Positions 1 to 9,941 are shown, counted from the first letter of the stretch. The stretch: 64,000 nucleotides of DNA from an uncultured Solirubrobacteraceae bacterium (GCA_902806175.1 CADCVQ010000001.1:1-64000); one strand, 5' to 3'. Numbers and translations are program-made. The notes: generated from the sequence alone by a model not told the origin.

Positions 1-1763
1 CACATACGCGTGCCGCGGAACTGCTACGCGAGCGCGGCGCCGGGCCCGAGCGCGTGTCGCTGCAGCTCATGCACTCGGCGCCGGCCGGCGATCCGGCGGT
101 CGTGGCCGACCTGCGTGCGGCGGCTCGTCGTGCGCGCGCTCGCGGGGCGCCGGCCACCGCTGCGGCGCTGCTCGATCGCGCGCTGGGGGAGCCGCCGGCC
201 CCCGCCACTCGCCCCGAGTTGCTTTTCGAGCTGGCCGGCGCCGAGGCGGCGCTCGGTCAGACGATCAGCGCCGCGGCGAACCTGCGCGACGCCTACTCGG
301 GCTCAGACGATCCGGTGCTGCGTGGCCACATCGTTCTCGCGCTGCTCGACGCGATCGGCGGCGACATGGGCGAGGTCTTCGCGCTGCACCCGCTGGTCCG
401 CCAAGCGCGCGCCGACGTCGCCGCGCTGGACCACGAGCTCGGTCTGCGATTGTGGTGCGCCGAGGCGATCAGCGGATCGCCGCGCGACGTGCTCGAACGC
501 CACGCCGCGGCGCTAGGGCTTCCCGGCGACACGCTCGGGGAGGCGCTGGCGCTCGGCATCCTGATCGTGCCGCTCGTGTTCAGCGGGTGCACGGCCGAGC
601 AACTCGACCACGTCGTCTCGCGGGTGTTTCGGCAGGCACAGCGGTTCGCAGAGGACTGCCCGGTCTCGCTCACGACAACGACGCTGCACCTCGGCCTGCT
701 GCCCCTCGATCGCCTCGACGACGACCTGGCCGTCCTGGACGCCCATGTTGTCGTCGCCCAGCGACGCGGCTCGACCGCCGACGTCGCGATCGCCTACGCG
801 ACCCGCGCCGCAATCCACCGCCGCGCCGGACGCCTGGGCGAGGCAGAGGCCGACGCGCGCACGGCGCTCGCCGCCGGCGGCGAGTCGGGCTGGGCGGGCG
901 GCGGAGAGGGCTCGATCATCCCCCTCGTCGGCACCCTCGTCGACCAGGGCCGCCTCGACGAGGCCGAGCGCGAGCTCGCGGCGGCGTATCCCGAGGGCCG
1001 CGCGATCCCGAACCACCCGCACATGAACTTCCTCTTGCTCGAGCGCATGGACCTGCGGATCGGCCAGGGCCGGCTGGAGGAGGCGCTCGCCGATTGGACT
1101 GAAGCGCTGCGCCGGGCAGAGGCGTTCTTCGGGCTCGACGCCATCGTCGGGACCCCATGGATGTGCTCCGCGGCCGGCCTGCACGCCGCACGGGGCGAGC
1201 GCGAGGCAGCGGCCGCGCTGATGCAGCGGGCGCTCGGGATCGCGCAGAGGTGGGGCCTGCCCGGGCCTCTCGGCTCGGTTCTCGCGGCGCGCGCGCGGGT
1301 CGAGGAGCGCGACGCCGCGATCGCGACTCATGGCGAGGCCGTCGACTTGCTGCGCGCATCACCCGCGCGCCTGGAGCTCGCGCGCGCGCTCGTGTCCCTC
1401 GGCGGCGCGCTGCGCCGGCGCGGCGACCGCGTTGCCAGCCGCGAGCCGCTGCGCGAGGGGTTCGAGCTCGCGGTCGCCTGCGGCGCGCAAGGGCTCGCGG
1501 ATTCGGCTCGCGCCGAGCTGCGCGCGAGCGGCGTCCGAATCCGGCGCGAGGTGCCCGATGGCGTCGAGGGTCTCACGGCGAGCGAGCGCCGCGTCGCCGA
1601 GCTGGCGGCCAACGGAGCCTCGAATGCACAGATCGCCCAGACCCTCTTTCTCACGGTCAAGACCGTCGAGATGCACCTCACGCGCACCTACCGCAAGCTC
1701 GACATCGCCGGCCGCGCCGAGCTGGCTCGAACACTGGGGTCCGGGACAGGGTCGTCCCCGTAG
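1..1763 (+). CDS. LuxR-family (LAL-type) ATPase transcriptional regulator, 3' part
   Basis: The reading frame is open from base 3 to the stop at 1763, so the gene starts before the window and its N-terminal part, where this family carries a P-loop ATPase domain, is not seen. What remains (about 587 residues) is a long alpha-helical, TPR-like region rich in Ala, Leu and Arg. It ends in a LuxR/GerE helix-turn-helix (about bases 1560-1745) with the typical LTASERRVAELAANGASN and LFLTVKTVEMHL segments. The GTG at 54 is internal, because the codons before it already read as family sequence (RAAELLRERGAGPERV). Members of this family are large signal-responsive activators. The target is unknown; the nearest downstream gene is a YceI protein 35 bp away. 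Confidence 0.88.
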   Translation, partial: HTRAAELLRERGAGPERVSLQLMHSAPAGDPAVVADLRAAARRARARGAPATAAALLDRALGEPPAPATRPELLFELAGAEAALGQTISAAANLRDAYSGSDDPVLRGHIVLALLDAIGGDMGEVFALHPLVRQARADVAALDHELGLRLWCAEAISGSPRDVLERHAAALGLPGDTLGEALALGILIVPLVFSGCTAEQLDHVVSRVFRQAQRFAEDCPVSLTTTTLHLGLLPLDRLDDDLAVLDAHVVVAQRRGSTADVAIAYATRAAIHRRAGRLGEAEADARTALAAGGESGWAGGGEGSIIPLVGTLVDQGRLDEAERELAAAYPEGRAIPNHPHMNFLLLERMDLRIGQGRLEEALADWTEALRRAEAFFGLDAIVGTPWMCSAAGLHAARGEREAAAALMQRALGIAQRWGLPGPLGSVLAARARVEERDAAIATHGEAVDLLRASPARLELARALVSLGGALRRRGDRVASREPLREGFELAVACGAQGLADSARAELRASGVRIRREVPDGVEGLTASERRVAELAANGASNAQIAQTLFLTVKTVEMHLTRTYRKLDIAGRAELARTLGSGTGSSP

Positions 1764-1797
1764 CGTCAAGACAGGGTGGACCCGGACGATGCCGGGC

Positions 1798-2310
1798 ATG
1801 ACGACCACTGACCACAACACCGCCGCCGTCGCACTGCCGCTCGGCACGTGGCAGATCGACGCGGTCCATTCCACCGTCGGCTTCGAGGTCCGCGACATGG
1901 CGCACCTGTTCGCGACCGTGCGGGGCCGCTTCACCGACTACGACGGCGTCCTCACCGTGACGCCGGACGGCGCTCGTGCCTCGGCGACGATCCGCGTCGC
2001 GAGTCTGACCACCGACCACGACCGGCGCGACGAGGATCTGCGCTCGTCGAAGTACCTCGACGCCGCCGGCTCGCCGGAGATGCGCTTCGAGACCGAGCGC
2101 TTCGATGTTGCGGCGGACGGCGTGGTCCGCGTCGCTGGTCGCCTCCACCTCAAGGGCACCGCGAGCGACGTCGAGCTCGACGGCCGCGTGCTCGGGACCG
2201 GCACCGACCACACCGGCACCGAACGGCTCGCGATCGCGGTCGAGGGCGCGCTGCCGTTCGGCCCGATGCAAGTCCGGCTCGTCGTCGACGTCTCCGCCGT
2301 TCGCGGCTGA
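1798..2310 (+). CDS. YceI-family lipid-binding protein
   Basis: 170 residues with the YceI lipocalin-like pattern: it opens with a GTWQIDAVHSTVGF block, has a central region of the type SLTTDHDRRDEDLRSSKYLD, and ends in beta strands. The family forms a barrel that binds isoprenoid-like lipids; many members are periplasmic, but no signal peptide is seen here, so this copy is probably cytoplasmic. An alternative ATG nine bases upstream (1789) is in frame. The gene follows the LuxR regulator closely and may be co-transcribed with it. Function beyond lipid binding is unknown. Confidence 0.85.
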   Translation: MTTTDHNTAAVALPLGTWQIDAVHSTVGFEVRDMAHLFATVRGRFTDYDGVLTVTPDGARASATIRVASLTTDHDRRDEDLRSSKYLDAAGSPEMRFETERFDVAADGVVRVAGRLHLKGTASDVELDGRVLGTGTDHTGTERLAIAVEGALPFGPMQVRLVVDVSAVRG

Positions 2311-2322
2311 AAGGACAACATC

Positions 2323-2582
2323 ATGCCGATCGGCATCTACTTCGAAGTTCAGAACCTGACCGCGGACACGTTTCCTTCCACGTCGATGACCAGATCCACG
2401 TCTTCGACCTGTGGGAGTCGAGCGACGCATTCGAAGCGTTCGGCGCGGTGCTGCTCCCGCTCCTTGCCGAGTACGGCGTCGACCCCGGACAGCCGCGGAT
2501 CGGCGAGATCGAGCGCATCGTGACCGCGCCGCCATCTTCGCGCGCGCGCCGATCCTTCGACGACGAGACAGCAGCGAGATGA
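2323..2582 (+). pseudogene. Frameshifted, internally deleted small conserved protein
   Basis: An ATG at 2323 opens a normal-looking N-terminus (MPIGIYFEVQNLTADTF). The sensible reading then jumps to another frame (HVSFHVDDQIHVFDLWES, from about 2370) and runs to a stop at 2582. The two halves look like one small alpha/beta-barrel protein of the 'unknown function, monooxygenase-like' kind, joined by a frameshift and probably a loss of some 20 codons. The product would not be functional. Assignment of the family is tentative. Confidence 0.6.
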
Positions 2583-2655
2583 ATCTCACACGCACACGCC
2601 TGCTCGTGTCGGGGCGCCACCTTCGCGGGTCGCCGCCGCGGTCACCGTCCCGGCC

Positions 2656-3144
2656 ATGACGCCGGACCAGACCCCGGCCCCGAACACCAAACTGCGCTTT
2701 GCGATCGTCACCGAGGGCCGCGAGTTCGGTTCGGGCAGCACGACGGCCTGGGACTACCTCCCCGAGGCCGCCAACCCGGATCCGGGGGCGACGAGCCCCG
2801 GGAGCCGCAGCTGCGTGGGCGGCGAGCTCCCTGGGCGTCAGGATCGACGTCACGAAGGGAGCCGAGGTCGACAGCGCCGCCACCAGTCCGACCGGGCCCT
2901 CGGGGCCCAGCGGTCCGCGATCCGGCTGCCGCGGGCGCGTAGGGGTACACGGATCACCTCCGCGAGCGTCCGGGTCAACGGGCGCCGCGTCGCGGTCTCC
3001 GCCGGGGCACGGCGCCGCGCGACGGTCGACCTGCGCTCGCTGCCGAGGGGCACGTTCGCGGTGCAGGTGCGCGTGGTGCTCTCGGACGGGAGCGTTCTCG
3101 CGCAGACCCGCCGCTTCTGGACGTGCGTGCCGCGGCGGCCCTGA
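2656..3144 (+). pseudogene. Remnant of a secreted beta-sandwich protein (C-terminal repeat only)
   Basis: The frame from ATG 2656 is open for 162 codons, but only the last 65 or so look like protein. The segment from about 2950 (ITSASVRVNGRRVAVSAG, then VDLRSLPRGTFAVQVRV) resembles the C-terminal beta-sandwich module found on secreted actinobacterial proteins. The middle is Arg/Ser-rich, low-quality coding. No signal peptide is present. I read it as a rearranged fragment rather than a gene. Confidence 0.4.
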
Positions 3145-3161
3145 GCCGCGCTGCCGGTGTC

Positions 3162-3386
3162 TCAGCGCGCGGCGACGAACGCCTCGAGCAGCTCGGCGGC
3201 TCGTTCCCCGCGGGGTGCTGCGCCGCCCAGGCGGCGAGCTCGGTCGCGCGGGCGGCGCGCTCGGGGTCGCCCAGCGCCCGGTCGACCGCGAAGCGGACCG
3301 CTCGGGGGCCGAGAAGCCGTCGCGGGATGCGCACCCCCGACCCGCGCCCAGTCGACCCGGGCCGCGTTCTCGTTCACGACCGGGCC
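3162..3386 (-). pseudogene. Glycosyltransferase (MGT/UGT type) C-terminal fragment
   Basis: On the minus strand three short pieces in alternating frames form the C-terminal end of a nucleotide-sugar glycosyltransferase: NENAARVDWARVG, then VRIPRRLLGPRAVRFAVDRALGD with AARATELAAWAAQH, then RAAELLEAFVAAR and a stop at 3162. At least two frameshifts and the loss of everything upstream make this a relic. It neighbours a P450; such enzyme pairs are common in secondary metabolism, so a decayed tailoring locus is possible. Confidence 0.55.
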
Positions 3387-3593
3387 TTGAGACGCAACTC
3401 AAGCGCCGGGGTTTGCCGGTGACCGATTCCTCGGTCGGCCGAGCAGGTTCGGGCGGATGAGCCGATGTCCCTGTGCGAGCGCCCGGAGCCACACCGGTGT
3501 CGGCCCATGGTCTCAGGCCGCAGTTCTGGCGGCGGCGGCGGTGTGCGGCGCGGGAGGGTGTCCGAGCGGTACGGCGGCCCGTATGGTCATGCG

Positions 3594-4796
3594 ATGGATG
3601 CGCGAAGGCACCCGACCGGGCGGTTCTCGGTCGGCGCCACCGCGACCTTGGAGCAGCTCGAGGCAGACCCGCACGCGCTGCTCGCGCGGCTGCGAGAGCG
3701 CGAGCCGGTGTCCTGGGTGTCGGCGTTGGAGGGCTGGCTTGTCACGCGCCGTGACCTCGCGATGCAGGTGATGCGCGATCCGCAGACGTTCACGGTCGAC
3801 GACTCGCGCTTTTCGACCGGCCAGGTGGTCGGCCCGAGCATGCTTACGCGCGACGGCGAGGAGCACCGCCGCCATCGCGACCCGTTCGCCGAGGCGTTTC
3901 GCCGCGGCGCAGTGCACGCCCGCTTGACGCAGCTGGTCAGAGAGGAGACCGAGCAACTGATCGACGAGATGCAGCCCGCCGGCTGCGCAGAGCTGCGGCG
4001 AAGTCTGGCGGGGCCCTTAGCGGTCGCCGTCGTCACGCGTACGCTAGGCATCCAGGACGCCGACGCCGACGCGGTCCTCGGCTGGTATGAGCGGATCGTG
4101 GCGGCGGTGACCGACCTCACCGCCGGGCGGCCGTTGAGTGCGCAGGGACGCGACGCCTACGCGGCGCTGTCGGCCGCGATCGGCCCCGCGCTCGAGCGCG
4201 AGCCTGCCGCCTCGCTGCTGGCGACCGCCGCCAGCGACGCGCGCGGTCTGGAGCGCGAACACGTCATCTCAAACGCGGCCGTGCTGCTGTTCGGCGGCAT
4301 CGAGACGACCGAGGGCATGATCGCCAACGCCGTCTGGCACCTGCTTTGCCATCCCGACGAACTCGCGCGCGTCAGAGCAACTCCCAGCGTGCTGGCAAAT
4401 GCGATCGAGGAGTCGCTGCGCCTCGAGCCGGCCGCGGCAATCGTCGACCGCTACGCGACCGCCGACGTCGAGCTCGCCGGCGCCCCGATCCGCTGCGGCG
4501 AACTGGTGCGCGTCTCGATCGCCGGTGCCAACCGCGACCCCGAGATGTTCGCGGACCCCGATCGCTTCGACGTGGCGCGCAACAACGCCCGCCGGCACCT
4601 TTCCTTCGCGCACGGACCGCACGCATGCATCGCGATGCACCTAGCGCGCCTGGAAGCCCACACCGCCCTAGAGCAACTGCTGCACCGCCTGCCAGCTCTC
4701 CGGCTGGATCCGGCCAGGCCAAGCGCGCCGCGCGGGCTCGTCTTTCGCAAGCCGCCACAGCTGCACGTTCGCTGGACACCATGGTCCACATCGTGA
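3594..4796 (+). CDS. Cytochrome P450
   Basis: 400 residues, typical length for a soluble bacterial P450. The heme-binding loop FAHGPHACIAMHLAR has the thiolate Cys at residue 345. The K-helix ExxR is present (EESLR). The I-helix reads LLFGGIETTEGM, with Gly-Gly and Glu-Thr-Thr where most P450s have AGxDTT; the acid-alcohol pair for O2 activation is retained. I chose ATG 3594 because upstream in-frame sequence is Arg-rich and unlike P450s. No ferredoxin or reductase is nearby, so electrons must come from elsewhere. The substrate cannot be inferred. It is the only intact gene in a decayed stretch. Confidence 0.92.
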   Translation: MDARRHPTGRFSVGATATLEQLEADPHALLARLREREPVSWVSALEGWLVTRRDLAMQVMRDPQTFTVDDSRFSTGQVVGPSMLTRDGEEHRRHRDPFAEAFRRGAVHARLTQLVREETEQLIDEMQPAGCAELRRSLAGPLAVAVVTRTLGIQDADADAVLGWYERIVAAVTDLTAGRPLSAQGRDAYAALSAAIGPALEREPAASLLATAASDARGLEREHVISNAAVLLFGGIETTEGMIANAVWHLLCHPDELARVRATPSVLANAIEESLRLEPAAAIVDRYATADVELAGAPIRCGELVRVSIAGANRDPEMFADPDRFDVARNNARRHLSFAHGPHACIAMHLARLEAHTALEQLLHRLPALRLDPARPSAPRGLVFRKPPQLHVRWTPWSTS

Positions 4797-5213
4797 TCGG
4801 GGTCTGAGCCCAAGGGCCTGTCCAGGAAGCCGGTTTCGGTCGGGATCAGTTCATTGAGAGGCACGATGGTCCAGGCCGTTGGGACCGCGAGGGCCAAGCG
4901 GGGTGAGCGGGCCGACCGACGGTCGAGAGCCGTTAGATTGGTCGTGGCGGCCGGCGTCGGCCGTCTGGCGCCGGTGCGCCCACACGGCCTCGGGCGTCTT
5001 GCAGCGCTCGCGGGCGGCTTAGCCTCGCGCTTTACTGAGGTCTTCGGCGCTCGCCGGCGGGCAGCATCGTGCGCTGCGGCGCCACAACGCGCGCACGCCG
5101 TGCGCGGCGACGCCCGTCCGGACGCGCTCGGCCGCGAACCCCTGGCCGGCGCTCACGGACTCCACAGCGTGCGAGGGCGTCGGCCCGATCCGAGAGGCGT
5201 TGTGATCGGCGCT
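4797..5213. other. Gene-free stretch
   Basis: About 420 bases between the P450 stop and the truncated membrane-protein gene. I see open frames only by virtue of high G+C, with no recognisable protein segment, no RNA gene and no clear terminator. Confidence 0.5.
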
Positions 5214-5812
5214 TCAGGCCGCAGCCGGTTTCGCTCGTCGTCGCCCACGGACTACGAAGAACCCCCAGAGGCCGAAGGCGATGACCAGCTCGAGCGCCAG
5301 CAGGCTCGCGAGCCACGTGGCTGAGGCGCGCGCCTCGCCCTCGTAGTGACTCAAGGCGGGGTTGAGCACGACCAGGGAGAACCAGAGGACGCCCGTCCCC
5401 CAGACTGCGGCCCACAGTCGCCGATTCCACCGGTACAGCTCATAGCCGTCGAGGAACGCGAACGGGGCGAGCGTGAACACGAGCGTCTCGATCCCCGCGA
5501 CCGCCACGACCGACAGCGTCGCGTCGAGCGTGAGCAGCCAGAAGCCCGCGCCGGGCTCGGCGGCCGCGTCGCTGACGGGGATCGACGCGACCCAGGCGCT
5601 CAGACCGAGGACCATCAGGATCAGCACCCTGTGGGCGACCCGGCGCCCGCGGTGCTCCAGCGTGATCTCGCGACTCGGCTCGAAGTCGCCGGAGATGCCG
5701 AGCATCAGGCCGGGGACGAAGTGCCCGAGCCGGGAGACCGCGACGCAAAGCGCCGAGACCGCGATCTGTCCGGGGTAGACGTTCCACCGTCCGGTGATGT
5801 GGGGAATGGCCG
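5214..5812 (-). pseudogene. 5'-truncated membrane protein (C-terminal multi-pass part)
   Basis: The frame runs from about 5812 (HITGRWNVYPGQIAVSALCV) through ATG 5705 to a stop at 5214. It has four or so hydrophobic helices and segments such as LVFTLAPFAFLDGYELYRWN. The sequence upstream of ATG 5705 already looks like family protein, so the real gene was longer and its 5' end is missing. The loss point is next to the 5' end of an AraC-type gene on the other strand that is also truncated. A C-terminal half could still be translated from ATG 5705 but is unlikely to be functional. Confidence 0.55.
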
Positions 5813-6509
5813 CAGCGTCGCGCTGCTCGACGGCTGCCCGATGCTGATCTCAGCGACGGACGGAGGCTGGCGGGCGCCCGAGGGCATGCACACGATCGCG
5901 GTCAACGTACCCCGTGCGGCGTTGCCCCTCGCGGAGGCCACGATCGATCGCATCGTCGAGCAGCCCGTGCCAGCGAGGGCGGTGATCTTCGACTCGCTCG
6001 TGGCGCCGACGCTGCTGGGGTCGGTCGGCCAAGCTCGGCGCTGTTGCGCGTTGCGTCGACGCAGCCGCGCCCAATCGGAGCGATCTCGAGGCGACGTGGC
6101 TGTCGGTGGCGGCATTGCTGCTGCGCACCTTGGAGGGGGGCCCGCCGACGGCGTCGAGTTCGCGCCTGCACGCAGGCTGCGGGCGCAGCGGTTCATCGCC
6201 GCCAATCTCGGCGATCAGCACCTCAGTCCAGACGTGGTCGCGCGAGCGATGAGCATCTCGCGGCGTGCGCTGTATGCGTCGTTCGCCGACGGCGAAGGGG
6301 TCGCCGCAGCCATCCGCACGGCGCGCCTTCGCCGCGCGCACACGCTGCTCGCCGATCCCACGCAACGCCACCGCAAGATCGCAGACATCGCCGCTGAGGT
6401 GGGCATCGCGAGCCCTGCGCACTTCAGCCGTCTGTTCCGAGCCGAGTACGGCCAGACGCCGCGCGCTGTGCGGCGGGAGGTTGTCACTCGCAGGCGCAAA
6501 TCTTGCTGA
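5808..6509 (+). pseudogene. AraC-family regulator, truncated and frameshifted
   Basis: The C-terminal two-thirds of an AraC regulator. The AraC-binding-like segment starts abruptly (GRSVALLDGCPMLISATDGG) at about 5808 without a proper start. The helix-turn-helix pair is intact (LSPDVVARAMSISRRALYASF and IADIAAEVGIASPAHFSRLF). Between about 6028 and 6130 the better protein reading is in the next frame (KLGAVARCVDAAAP, ATWLSVAALLLRTLE), so two compensating frameshifts are likely. The DNA-binding domain could still be made from ATG 5841, but the effector domain is damaged. Confidence 0.6.
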
Positions 6510-6789
6510 ATGGGTCGACTTCCGCGGCGGCGGCGCTCGTCAGTCGCGTCGCCGGTGGTCCGCCGGCGTTCGTCGAGTACAGCTCGAAGTTGCCGTCGCG
6601 AGCGCTGCCGAAGCTAACCCGGCGCAACAGCCGGCGTTCTCATCGGACGGGCGGCGGAGCGCCTTCGTGCGTCTGAACGATGAGGTTCGCTGGACGTCCC
6701 AACAAGCGCACGCGGTCGACCGTGGGCAGATCCGCGACCGGGACAGATCACGCCCGGCGTACAGAGCCCTACGGCATGATCGGGTGGGC

Positions 6790-7638
6790 ATGGCGATGAC
6801 GCGCAGCGAGAATCTGAGGACGCTTGGGCAGCGGGTGGCGGACGCCCTGCCGGCCGAGCTCGCGGAAGAGATTGTGCTCACCGGCAGCGTCTCGCGCGGC
6901 ATGGCCGACGAGGTGTCAGACATCGAGATGCTCGTGGTCACCCGCGAGCCGCTCGCGCTCGAGGACTGCTTCCGGCTCGCTCGCGCGGCCGGCCTCGACG
7001 AGCTCGACACGTGGGGTGCGCAGGGCGGGCCGACGCGGCGCGTCTCCGGCTACCGCGAGGGAGTGCCGCTCGAGCTCATCTGGTGGTCGCGCGGCCACGC
7101 CGAAGAGCAGATCGATGCTCTGCTCGCGGGCGCGATGCACTCGACGGCCGACGCGCTCACGCACGGCGTCTCCCTGCGGACACGGGGCCGGCTCGCGGCG
7201 TGGCAGGTCCGGCTGCGCGCCTACCCGCCGGAGCTGGCGGCCGCGCAAATCGAGAACGCGGCGCTTCCCTGGGGCGGCTTCACGCCCGCGGGGCTGTTGA
7301 CCCTCATTCGCCCGGGGGACCGGCTGGCCCTCCTGGAGTGGATTGTCGACGGCGCCGTTCGGGTCCTCGCGATCGTCTTCGCGCTCAATCGCCTCTGGCA
7401 GCCGACGACAAAGCGCCTGGCCGAGCGCGTCGCGCCGCTCTCGGTCAAGCCCGACCGGCTCACCGAGCGAATCGAGGAGGCACTGACCAACCTCGATCCG
7501 CGGCGCGCGCTGCGCGCCATGACCGAGCTCCAACTCGACACCGTCCGGCTTGCGCCCAGCGGGCCCAACGTGGACCGCGCACGCACCTGGCTGGCCGAGG
7601 GAGCGAACATCTTGCGCTCAGGGGAGTCTCGGGCCTGA
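6790..7638 (+). CDS. Nucleotidyltransferase-fold protein
   Basis: 282 residues. The N-terminal third has a pol-beta-type nucleotidyltransferase signature: LTGSVSRGMADEVSDIEMLVV gives the GS helix followed by the SDIE acidic pair (residues about 30-50). The C-terminal part is helical (ALLEWIVDGAVRVLAIVFAL) and resembles the DUF4037-like tail of stand-alone transferases. Possible roles include nucleotidylation of a small molecule or an antitoxin-like protein, but no partner gene is adjacent. ATG 6790 and ATG 6796 are both possible starts; upstream sequence is not protein-like. Confidence 0.7.
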   Translation: MAMTRSENLRTLGQRVADALPAELAEEIVLTGSVSRGMADEVSDIEMLVVTREPLALEDCFRLARAAGLDELDTWGAQGGPTRRVSGYREGVPLELIWWSRGHAEEQIDALLAGAMHSTADALTHGVSLRTRGRLAAWQVRLRAYPPELAAAQIENAALPWGGFTPAGLLTLIRPGDRLALLEWIVDGAVRVLAIVFALNRLWQPTTKRLAERVAPLSVKPDRLTERIEEALTNLDPRRALRAMTELQLDTVRLAPSGPNVDRARTWLAEGANILRSGESRA

Positions 7639-7946
7639 ACGGCGCGACTCTGCTGCGTCACCCCAAGTCGTCGCCGGGCCGGCTCGGTGGCGTCGACATG
7701 CGACAGCATGATCACGTGCCGGCTCGCGAGCATGAGAGTGCTGCCGTTGTCCCTGTACCGGACGCGGGCCGGTGGTGTCCGTATGGCGCGACCACGCCGA
7801 TAGCTCCGCCGCGCGGGGAAATGCCCGTGCACGTCACGGTGCCTTTTGCCCCGATTTTTGCCTGAAGCTCGGCTGGGAACCGAAGCGTTGGCGCGGCTCC
7901 GCTGGCTCTCTCTGCGCCGAGCACGTGCGGCTCAAGCGATGGGCGC
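7639..7946. other. Gene-free stretch between convergent genes
   Basis: About 308 bases between the nucleotidyltransferase and the first ABC transporter, which converge on it. I see no convincing gene, RNA or perfect hairpin. Confidence 0.4.
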
Positions 7947-9848
7947 TCACTCCGCGGCCTGCCGGCGCTCCAGGTACGCCGACGCCTGCAGGCTGAACAG
8001 CTCGGAGTACAGCCCGCCGGACGCCATCAGGCCGTCGTGCGTGCCGCTCTCGGCGATCTTCCCGTCCTGCAGCACGTAGATGCGGTCGGCCATCCGCACG
8101 CTCGAGAAGCGATGGGAGATCAGCAGCACGGCGCGGTCGTCAAACAGCTCGCCCATCGTGTGGAACAGCTCACTCTCGGCGCGTGCATCCAGCGAGGCGG
8201 TCGGCTCGTCCATGATCACCAGTGGCGCGTCGCGGAAGAACGCGCGCGCCAGCGCGAGGCGCTGCCACTGGCCGATCGACAGGTCATGGCCCTTGTGGAA
8301 GCGCCGGCCCAAGCGTGTGTCGTAGCCCTCGGGCAGATCGTCGATGAACTCGTCGGCGCCCGCGTGGCGGGCGGCCTCGACGACGGCGTCGAGGTCGTCG
8401 AGCGAGGCGAGGTCGCCGAAACCGATGTTGTCCTTGGCAGACAGTTCATAGCGCACGAAGTCCTGAAAGATCACCGCGATCCGCGCGCGCAGCTCGTCGG
8501 GGTCGCACGTCGCGATGTCGCGGCCCTCCCAGCTGATCGTTCCGCCGTCGGGGTCATACAGGCGACAGAGGAGCTTGGCGAGCGTCGTCTTGCCGGCACC
8601 GTTCTCCCCCACCACCGCGACCGTCTCGCCGAGGTTGATCTCCAGTGACACGTGGTCGAGCACCGGCTCGGGCCGGTTGGGATAGCTGAAGCTCAGATCC
8701 TCGACGCGCAGGGTCTGAAACGTCGACGGCACCGGCTCGGTCGAGATCGGCGCGCTCTGCTTCGGCTCGACTGCGAGAAACGACCACAGGTCCTCGACGA
8801 ACAGCGCGTTCTCGTGCATGAGCCCGATCGCGGTGACGAGGTTCCCGATCCGCGGCAGCAGCAGCAGCAGCGCGCCGGAAGCGGCGATCGCCTCGGGAAG
8901 CGAGATGCGCTGCGAGAAGTGCAGCCACAAGATGAACACGACGCCGGCTGCGTTGACGATCGAGCCTGCGAGCGTGGCAAAAACCTCGCGCCGCTGGCGT
9001 TGGCCGACGACCCTGCGGAACTCGTCGAGCTCCTCATCGTACAGCTCGCCGTGGCGCGCCAGCAGGTACGGCCCGAGTCCGAACGCGCGCGTCTCCTTGG
9101 CGGAGTCGAGCATCGTCAGCAGATACTGCAGGTACTGGATGATGCGTCGCCGCGGCGTCCGTCTGACGGCGTTGCGGTAGTAGTCGCGGCCGCCCGTCAT
9201 GTTCGACCACGCCAGCGGCAGCATCGTCACCAGCAGCCCCAGGAGGAGCAGCGGGTGCACCGTGAACAGCAATACCGCGAGCCCCAGCACGGCCACCGAC
9301 GAGCTGACGATGCGCGCCATGTCGGTGACCATGTTCGCCGGGCGAAACGCGGCGTCGTGCTGCGCGCGGACGAGACGGTCGTGAAATGCAGGCGTCTCGA
9401 GCGCCTGCAGGTCGAGCGTCGTCGCCTTCTTGGCGAGCATCTCCTGTGAGGCCCTGCCCACAAGCTCAGGCAGCAGCCGCGACCGGTGGCGCGAGCTCGT
9501 CGCCAGGCACTGACCCGCCGTCATCGCCGTCAGCGCGATGACGACGGCGGGAAGCGCGTCCTCCAGGCCGCCGCCGGTGCGACTTGCCTGGAGGATCGAA
9601 TCCAAAGCCCATTTTCCGGCCAGCACCTGAGCCGGCAGCACGAGACCCGTGATCGTCTGCGAGACGACGAGGTAGATCGTCTCGCGCGGGCTCGCGATCC
9701 AGACGAGCTTGACCGCGGGGCGGATGAGCTCGACGAGGCGGCGCGCGCTGAGCGGGACCTCCTGGTGGTCCCACAGGTCCACCGCCGACCTGGGCTCGGC
9801 GGGCTTGGGCGGCCCGGGCGCGTGCTTGCCTCGCTGGCGCAGTCGCAC
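7947..9848 (-). CDS. ABC exporter, fused permease-ATPase (paralogue A)
   Basis: 633 residues in the half-transporter layout: an N-terminal membrane domain (about residues 40-340, six predicted helices) and a C-terminal ATPase. Walker A is GENGAGKTT, the signature is LSIGQWQR instead of LSGGQ, Walker B is LVIMDEPTASLD and the H-loop is ISHRF. The LSxGQWQ variant is typical of actinobacterial and lantibiotic-type exporters. The protein is closely similar to the divergent plus-strand ABC gene at 10260; both have complete ATPase motifs, so homodimers or a heterodimer are possible. The cargo is unknown. Confidence 0.9.
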   Translation of the reverse strand: MRLRQRGKHAPGPPKPAEPRSAVDLWDHQEVPLSARRLVELIRPAVKLVWIASPRETIYLVVSQTITGLVLPAQVLAGKWALDSILQASRTGGGLEDALPAVVIALTAMTAGQCLATSSRHRSRLLPELVGRASQEMLAKKATTLDLQALETPAFHDRLVRAQHDAAFRPANMVTDMARIVSSSVAVLGLAVLLFTVHPLLLLGLLVTMLPLAWSNMTGGRDYYRNAVRRTPRRRIIQYLQYLLTMLDSAKETRAFGLGPYLLARHGELYDEELDEFRRVVGQRQRREVFATLAGSIVNAAGVVFILWLHFSQRISLPEAIAASGALLLLLPRIGNLVTAIGLMHENALFVEDLWSFLAVEPKQSAPISTEPVPSTFQTLRVEDLSFSYPNRPEPVLDHVSLEINLGETVAVVGENGAGKTTLAKLLCRLYDPDGGTISWEGRDIATCDPDELRARIAVIFQDFVRYELSAKDNIGFGDLASLDDLDAVVEAARHAGADEFIDDLPEGYDTRLGRRFHKGHDLSIGQWQRLALARAFFRDAPLVIMDEPTASLDARAESELFHTMGELFDDRAVLLISHRFSSVRMADRIYVLQDGKIAESGTHDGLMASGGLYSELFSLQASAYLERRQAAE

Positions 9849-9941
9849 CGGCGCAGGCTACCCGCAAGGCAGCTTCGGTGGCCCGTGACCGATGTCGAGA
9901 GAACATCCGGGTGGCCGGCCTACTCTTCCCTGGGAATCAGC

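Noticed and set aside
7680-7830. Possible minus-strand coding segment after the nucleotidyltransferase
   Set aside because: A short run (NGSTLMLASRHVIMLSHVDA) looks protein-like, but it has no start, no clear boundaries and no family match that I can name.
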